This document shows positions 59,621 through 64,000 of a stretch of 64,000 bases of DNA, piece by piece (within the stretch, counting starts at the first letter, position 1; the number at the start of each line of letters is the position of its first letter). Source of the stretch: Micromonospora sp. CCTCC AA 2012012 (GTDB lineage: Bacteria > Actinomycetota > Actinomycetes > Mycobacteriales > Micromonosporaceae). The stretch covers positions 124,001 through 188,000 of the forward strand of contig NZ_CP159342.1 in NCBI RefSeq assembly GCF_040499845.1, given 5' to 3'. The notes below the pieces were generated by a model that worked only from the letters and a program-made list of their open reading frames with translations, was not told the DNA's origin and ran no database searches. A program made the position numbers and the translations under genes.

Positions 59621-60519
59621 TGACCGGCCCGCTGCTGCTCGCGCTGACCGCCGGCATGCTCGGCGCGGTCAACCCGTGCGGCTTCGCGATGCTGCCGGCG
59701 TACCTCTCGCTGCTGGTCGCCGGTCCGCCCGACGGGCGCGGCGCGGTGGGCCGCGCGCTCACCGCGACGGTCGGGCTCACCCTCGGGTACGTGCTGGTCT
59801 TCGGCGCCTTCGGGCTGGCCCTGGCCCCGCTGGCCGACCGGCTGCGCCCCCGGCTGCCGTGGACCACGGTGACCCTCGGCGTGCTGCTGGTGGCGGCCGG
59901 CTGCTGGCTGCTGGCCGGGCGTCGACTGCCCGCCCCGCGCGGGCTCACCCGTGCCCCGCGGCTGACCCGTTCCTGGCCGTCCATGGCGCTCTTCGGGATG
60001 GCGTACGCCCTGGCGTCGCTGACCTGCTCGATCGCCCCGTTCCTGGCGATCGTGGTGACCAGCCTCCAGGCCGGCTCGACGCTGCGCGGGCTGGCGCTCT
60101 TCGGCGCGTACGCGACGGGCATGGCCCTGGTCCTCGCGGTGGCCGCGCTCGGTGTGGCGCTGCTGCGCGGCCGGCTGGTGGCCCGGCTGCGCGGCGCCGG
60201 CGCGTGGGTGCCCCGGCTCAGCGGCCTGGTGCTCCTGCTGGCCGGCGGCTACGTCGCCTGGTACGGCTGGTACGAGGTGCGGCTCGCGCAGGGCCGGCAC
60301 GACGCCTTCGGTGACCCGGTCGTGCTCGCCGCCGCCCGGCTCCAGCACGCCCTGGTCGCGGGGCTGGCCGCGGCCGGCCCGGCGGTCCTCGCCGCGGCCC
60401 TGGCCGCGCTCCTGCTGCTGGGCCTGGGGCGGCGCGCCGCGGCGTTCCGGAGACGACGCACGGCGGGCGTCGGAAGATCCGACGCCCGCCGTGCGCGGGT
60501 GGTCAGCGGAGCGGGGTGA
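59620..60519 (+). CDS. CcdA-like thiol-disulfide transmembrane protein
   Basis: 299 aa. Six main TM helices; the two redox cysteines lie in AVNPCGFAMLPAYLSLL and LASLTCSIAPFLAIV, the family hallmark. Additional hydrophobic segments follow (AGPAVLAAALAALLLLGL). It carries reducing equivalents from cytosolic thioredoxin to the TlpA-like lipoprotein. The last codons are unusual: a perfect 18-bp hairpin (60457-60495) sits inside the frame, after which RVVSGAG and the stop overlap the serS 3' end by 17 nt. The natural C-terminus may originally have ended before the hairpin. Confidence 0.88.
   Translation: MTGPLLLALTAGMLGAVNPCGFAMLPAYLSLLVAGPPDGRGAVGRALTATVGLTLGYVLVFGAFGLALAPLADRLRPRLPWTTVTLGVLLVAAGCWLLAGRRLPAPRGLTRAPRLTRSWPSMALFGMAYALASLTCSIAPFLAIVVTSLQAGSTLRGLALFGAYATGMALVLAVAALGVALLRGRLVARLRGAGAWVPRLSGLVLLLAGGYVAWYGWYEVRLAQGRHDAFGDPVVLAAARLQHALVAGLAAAGPAVLAAALAALLLLGLGRRAAAFRRRRTAGVGRSDARRARVVSGAG
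60457..60495. terminator. Hairpin terminator inside the end of the CcdA-like gene
   Basis: CGCACGGCGGGCGTCGGA pairs perfectly with its complement around an AGA loop (18 bp). It lies right after the serS stop on the minus strand, where it is a proper terminator, but on the plus strand it precedes the stop of the CcdA-like gene. Confidence 0.8.
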
Positions 60520-61789
60520 GCCGGTCCGTGCCCAGCTTGTCGCGGAGCACCTCCGGCACCAGCACCGAACCGTCGGGCTGCTGGAACTGCTCCACGATGG
60601 CCGGGAAGAGCCGGCTGGTGGCCAGCGCCGAGCCGTTCAGCGTGTGCACGAAGCGGGTCTGCTTGCCGCCCGGCTCGCGGTAGCGGATCGCCGCCCGGCG
60701 GGCCTGGTAGTCACCGGCCCAGGAGACCGACGACACCTCCTTGTACTTCCCGGTGCTCGGCATCCACACCTCGATGTCGAGGGTCTTCTTCATCGAGGCG
60801 CTGGCGTCGCCGGCGGCGAGCAGGCTGGTCTGGAAGTGCAGGCCCAACTGCTCGACCAGGCCCTCCACGTGCCCGACCATCGCCTCCAGCGCGGCGTCGG
60901 CCTGCTCGGGGAGGGTGAACTGGAAGATCTCCACCTTGTTGAACTGGTGACCGCGCACCGTGCCGCGCTCGTCCGAGTGCGAGCCGGCCGCCTCGCGGCG
61001 GTAGCAGGGGGTGTAGGCGAACCGCTTCAGCGGCAGCTTCGCCGTCTCCAGGATCTCGTCCTGGTACGCCCCGAGGATCGCCGTCTCCGACGTGGGCAGC
61101 AGGAACTGCCCGCGCGGCGCCGACTCCCGGTCCAGGTGGTAGACGTCGTCGTAGAACTTGGGGAACTGGCCGGCGGCGAAACCGGCGGTGTCCAGCAGCA
61201 GGTGCGGCGGGAGCAGGAACTCGTACCCGGCCTTGACGTTCTGCTCGATCAGCCAGTTGACCAGCGCCCACTCCAGCTGGGCACCGATGCCGGTGTACAT
61301 CCAGAAGCCGGAACCGCCGAGCTTGACGCCCCGCTCGTGATCGACCAGACCGAGCGACCTGCTCAGCTCGACGTGGTCACGAACCTGCGCGATGGCCGGC
61401 GGCTCACCGAAGGTGCGGACGACCCGGTTCGCCTCCTTGCCGCCGGGCACCACGTCCTCGGCGGGCAGGTTGGGCAGCTCGCTCATCGCCTCCCGGAGCC
61501 GGGACTGCACCTCGTCCAGCTGGGACTCCAGCTCGGCGAGCTGCTTGCGCTCGGCCTCCGGGGCGCTCGGCTCCGGCGCGGTGCCGGCCCGCTTCGCCTG
61601 CGCGTACGCCCGCGACTCCGCCTTACGGCGCTGCCGTTCGGCGTCGATCCCGCTGATCAGGGCGCGGCGCTCCTGGTCGAGCCGCTGGATCTCGTCCAGC
61701 GCCCGGTTGACCTCGGCAGGATCCAGACGCTTCGCCAGCGCGGTCGCCACCGCCTCGCGATCCTTCCGGATCAACTCCATGTCGAGCAT
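60503..61789 (-). CDS. serS: Seryl-tRNA synthetase
   Basis: 428 aa, normal length for bacterial SerRS. The N-terminal helical arm (LDMELIRKDREAVATALAKR through AELESQLDEVQSRLREAMSE) binds the tRNA variable arm. Class II motifs follow: motif 2 region FAYTPCYRREAAGSHSDERG and motif 3 near NGSALATSRLFPAIVEQFQQ with ATP-binding Arg. It charges tRNA-Ser (and tRNA-Sec where present). It is monocistronic, with its terminator hairpin just beyond the stop and inside the convergent gene. Confidence 0.97.
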   Translation of the reverse strand: MLDMELIRKDREAVATALAKRLDPAEVNRALDEIQRLDQERRALISGIDAERQRRKAESRAYAQAKRAGTAPEPSAPEAERKQLAELESQLDEVQSRLREAMSELPNLPAEDVVPGGKEANRVVRTFGEPPAIAQVRDHVELSRSLGLVDHERGVKLGGSGFWMYTGIGAQLEWALVNWLIEQNVKAGYEFLLPPHLLLDTAGFAAGQFPKFYDDVYHLDRESAPRGQFLLPTSETAILGAYQDEILETAKLPLKRFAYTPCYRREAAGSHSDERGTVRGHQFNKVEIFQFTLPEQADAALEAMVGHVEGLVEQLGLHFQTSLLAAGDASASMKKTLDIEVWMPSTGKYKEVSSVSWAGDYQARRAAIRYREPGGKQTRFVHTLNGSALATSRLFPAIVEQFQQPDGSVLVPEVLRDKLGTDRLTPLR

Positions 61790-61898
61790 GCTGCTCGTAC
61801 GCCTCCGTCCAGGCAGTCAGGTGGGACCCCCAGATGCTACCGTCGCGCCCGTTTCCGCCCGTGCCGCACCCGGGTGCTCCGCCCGCGCGGCACCCGGA

Positions 61899-62981
61899 TC
61901 AGAGCCGGATCGGCATCAGGATCGAGAAGGCGTGCTCGTCGTCGGGGCGGCGGACGGCCAGCGGGGCGATCGGGCCGTCCAGCTCCAGCACCAACTGCCC
62001 CCGGTCACCCGCGTCGAGCGCGTCGAGCAGATATTCCCGGTTCACGCCGACCCGGAGCGCGTCGCCGTCGGTGTCGTCCGGGGCGACGACCCGCAGGCCA
62101 CCCCCGGCGTCCACGCCCAGCACGGTCACCTCGGCGCGTACCCCGTCGTGGTCGTGCACGTGCACCGGCACGCCGTCGGCGGTGAGCGCCGCGCGCAGCG
62201 CGACCACGTCCACCGGCACCCGGCGGGTCGGTGCGCCGGTGCCCTTGCCGTGCAGCAGCCGCCGGTGGTCCGGGAAGTCGTACGGCAGGGCGGCGGCACC
62301 GACGCTGCGGTCCGCGACCGAGAACCGGACGTCGTCGCCGGTCACGGTGACGTGGACCTCCGGCGCGGTCCCCGGGTCCAGCAGGGCGCGGGCCTCGTCG
62401 ACGAGCCCGACCGGGGCGAGCACCCGCAGCGGCGGGCCGTCGACCGTCCCGCCGACCCGGGCCAGGGCCAGGCGGTAGCGGTCGGTGGCGACCAGCCGGA
62501 GGCCGTCCGGCTCGACCTCCAGCAGCACCCCGGCCAGCATCGGCAGCTCCGGGTCGGCGCTGACGGCGAAGCGGACCGCGTCGACGGCGGCGGCGAGGTC
62601 GACACGGGACAGCACGAGGCGGGTGGTCATCGGGAACTCCTCCGGTTCGATCAGGGCACGGATCCGGGAGAGTTCACGGCGGGCGTCGGCGAGGCCGTCC
62701 TCCAGCCGGCGCAGGTGCGCGTCCAGCAGCCGGCCGACCACCGCCGGCTCCGACCGGTGCCGCAGCGCGGCGGCGATCCCGGCCAGTGGCATCCCGACCC
62801 GGCGCAGCGCGGCCACCAGCCGGGCCGGGTCGACCTGGTCGTCGGCGTACCAGCGGTAGCCGGTGACCGGGTCGACCCGGGCCGGGGCGAGCACGCCGGA
62901 GCGGTCGTAGAACCGCAGCGCGCTCACCGTCAGCCCGCTGGCCCGGGCCAGCTCGCCGATGCTGCGCAGTTCGCTCTCCAC
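61899..62981 (-). CDS. MerR helix-turn-helix fused to a DNA polymerase III beta-clamp-like domain
   Basis: 360 aa from a GTG at 62981. Residues 1-75 are a MerR winged helix (RSIGELARASGLTVSALRFY, DPVTGYRWYADDQV, RLVAALRRVGMPLAGIAAAL). A coiled helix follows (HLRRLEDGLADARRELSRIR), then from about 118 the chain resembles bacterial beta sliding clamp domains: VDAVRFAVSADPELPMLAGV, LLEVEPDGLRLVATDRYRLA and a C-terminal NREYLLDALDAGDRGQLVLE with FSILMPIR. The clamp part is about two domains, shorter than DnaN (three). The combination is known in actinobacteria but of unclear function; it may sense nucleic acid or a ligand through the clamp fold. Confidence 0.85.
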   Translation of the reverse strand: MESELRSIGELARASGLTVSALRFYDRSGVLAPARVDPVTGYRWYADDQVDPARLVAALRRVGMPLAGIAAALRHRSEPAVVGRLLDAHLRRLEDGLADARRELSRIRALIEPEEFPMTTRLVLSRVDLAAAVDAVRFAVSADPELPMLAGVLLEVEPDGLRLVATDRYRLALARVGGTVDGPPLRVLAPVGLVDEARALLDPGTAPEVHVTVTGDDVRFSVADRSVGAAALPYDFPDHRRLLHGKGTGAPTRRVPVDVVALRAALTADGVPVHVHDHDGVRAEVTVLGVDAGGGLRVVAPDDTDGDALRVGVNREYLLDALDAGDRGQLVLELDGPIAPLAVRRPDDEHAFSILMPIRL

Positions 62982-63015
62982 GGCGGAGATCCTGTGCCCT
63001 CGACCCACTTCAGGG

Positions 63016-64000
63016 TCAACCGTCGGTCCGCACCCGGAAGGTGAGGCCCGCGCGGGTGAGCCGGTCGAGGAGGGCGTCGCCCATCGCGGTGACCGGGGTG
63101 ACCTGACCGGCGGTGGGCGGCAGGTCGTCGCAGGCCAGGCAGAGCGCGGACTCGGCGAGCATCTTGGCGGTCTCGTCATAGCCGGGGTCGCCGCCGGCCA
63201 CCTCGGTGAGCACGGTCCGGCCACCGCCGGTGCCGACGAAACGCACCTTGAACCAGGACTTCGCCCGCTGCTCGGCGGTCGGCCCCTGACCGGAGGCGAG
63301 CCGGCCGAGCAGCCACCGTCGGGTCGGCGGCAGCTTCACCAGCCCCACCAGGCCGGCCATGCCGACCCCGGCGACCAGGATCGTCGGCAGCCGCTTCATC
63401 GCGGCGAAGTGCCGGTAGCGGAAGTCCGGGCCGTACTCCGGGCGGGCCGCCGCCGAGCGGCGGACCACCTGCGGGTCGATGGTGGGCAGCGGCACCGCCC
63501 ACATGCCGATCTCCTTCGCCCGGCCCACCTTTCCCGGCACCGCCCGCACCCGGCGTCCCTCCGGACGCGGCTCCACGGCCTTGCGGGCCTTCGCCGCCCG
63601 GCTCATCTCCCCGGTACGGGAGAACGCGGTCAGCGCCGAGTGGTACGTCCCGGCGGAGAACTTCCCGCCGGCCCGGACGTAGCCGTCCACGGTGACCGGC
63701 CCGGAGGTGTCCAACTGCTTGAGGGTGTACCAGACCCCGAGGTCGTGCGGGATCGAGTCGAAGCCGCAGGCGTGCACCAGGCGCGCGCCGGTGCGGACCG
63801 CCTCGGCGTGGTGCCGCACGTACATCAGGTCGACGAACTCCGGCTCACCGGTGATGTCCAGGTAGTCGGTCCCGGCGGCGGCGCAGGCCGCGACCAGCGG
63901 CTCCCCGTGGTGGACGTACGGCCCGACGGTGCTGGCCACCACCCGGGCGCTCTCCGCCACGGCGCGCAGCGACGCCGGGTCGGTCACGTCGGCGGTCAGC
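63016..64000 (-). CDS. Saccharopine dehydrogenase/trans-acting enoyl reductase-like protein (5' end outside window)
   Basis: At least 327 residues are visible, continuing past the right edge. The Rossmann remainder shows SARVVASTVGPYVHHGEPLV, AAAGTDYLDITGEPEFVDLM, and VHACGFDSIPHDLGVWYTLK, which are typical of the Rv2449c-like 'trans-acting enoyl reductase' family and the saccharopine dehydrogenase NADP-binding group. The C-terminal domain contains TKMLAESALCL-like and GQVTPVTAMGDALLDRLTRA motifs. In mycobacteria, relatives reduce enoyl intermediates during lipid biosynthesis; here the substrate is unknown. The glycine-rich nucleotide loop lies outside the window. Confidence 0.85.
   Translation of the reverse strand, partial: LTADVTDPASLRAVAESARVVASTVGPYVHHGEPLVAACAAAGTDYLDITGEPEFVDLMYVRHHAEAVRTGARLVHACGFDSIPHDLGVWYTLKQLDTSGPVTVDGYVRAGGKFSAGTYHSALTAFSRTGEMSRAAKARKAVEPRPEGRRVRAVPGKVGRAKEIGMWAVPLPTIDPQVVRRSAAARPEYGPDFRYRHFAAMKRLPTILVAGVGMAGLVGLVKLPPTRRWLLGRLASGQGPTAEQRAKSWFKVRFVGTGGGRTVLTEVAGGDPGYDETAKMLAESALCLACDDLPPTAGQVTPVTAMGDALLDRLTRAGLTFRVRTDG

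Noticed and set aside
57331..60348. A very long open frame (about 1000 codons) on the minus strand
   Set aside because: It lies antisense to four well-supported genes, has no recognisable domain and shows the Arg/Gly/Ala/Pro-rich composition expected from reading GC-biased codons in the wrong frame.

Overview
The window looks like a stretch of chromosome from a high-GC actinomycete, most likely Micromonosporaceae (Micromonospora or a close relative). The grounds are very high GC with strong third-position GC bias, frequent GTG starts, ATGA/GTGA/TGATG-coupled genes, the DUF5753-type regulator plus DUF397 cassette beside a tiny 'flavin reductase'-like gene, F420-type oxidoreductase genes and DesK/NarL-type two-component systems. 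No phage, IS element or CRISPR array is visible. The first gene is cut by the left edge and the last by the right edge.

Layout. 1-7.4 kb: a minus-strand operon with a TRAP-TAXI fused permease, two TAXI binding lipoproteins, a CvnA-like sensor kinase and a roadblock protein (a partial 'conservon' inside a transporter operon). 7.7-14.8 kb: an ABC ATPase and, 4.6 kb away, two ABC-2 permeases, separated by a block holding a secreted metallo-beta-lactamase/lamin-tail protein, a secreted His-tailed protein, the DUF5753/DUF397 cassette and a reductase remnant. 14.9-21.7 kb: a BrkB/YihY membrane protein, a polyprenyl diphosphate synthase, a two-component system and a second ABC exporter. 21.9-28.3 kb: tRNA-Asn, an MMPL transporter, a flavin amine-oxidase-like enzyme, and a coupled pair encoding a helical protein and an M16-type metallopeptidase with membrane anchors. 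28.35 kb: a CAT-anticodon tRNA.

28.4-36.9 kb is the most interesting region, an accessory block next to the tRNA. It holds a HIT protein, peptidase E, a YCII-like protein, and a probable biological-conflict cassette: a TPR-CHAT (caspase-like) protease, a small CATASP-like protein and a four-helix membrane CATRA-like protein on the minus strand, with two paralogous NUDIX hydrolases transcribed divergently. The protease keeps its His/Cys dyad, so a proteolytically triggered membrane effector is a reasonable hypothesis.

37-55.7 kb: heme oxygenase, an ArsR/SRPBCC pair, two secreted alpha-amylases 14 kb apart that share CTTGC-type repeats in their upstream regions, an F420 oxidoreductase, alditol oxidase, a site-2 protease with CBS domains, VapBC, a prolyl oligopeptidase, an acyl-CoA-dehydrogenase-like enzyme, an ABC exporter with its own two-component system, and an L,D-transpeptidase. 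56-60.5 kb: a tightly coupled redox operon (heme b-type membrane protein, NuoF-like/ferredoxin fusion, TlpA-like thioredoxin, CcdA-like protein). 60.5-64 kb: serS, a MerR-sliding clamp fusion and a truncated enoyl reductase/saccharopine dehydrogenase-like gene.

All assignments come from reading motifs and family resemblance; no database search was run.
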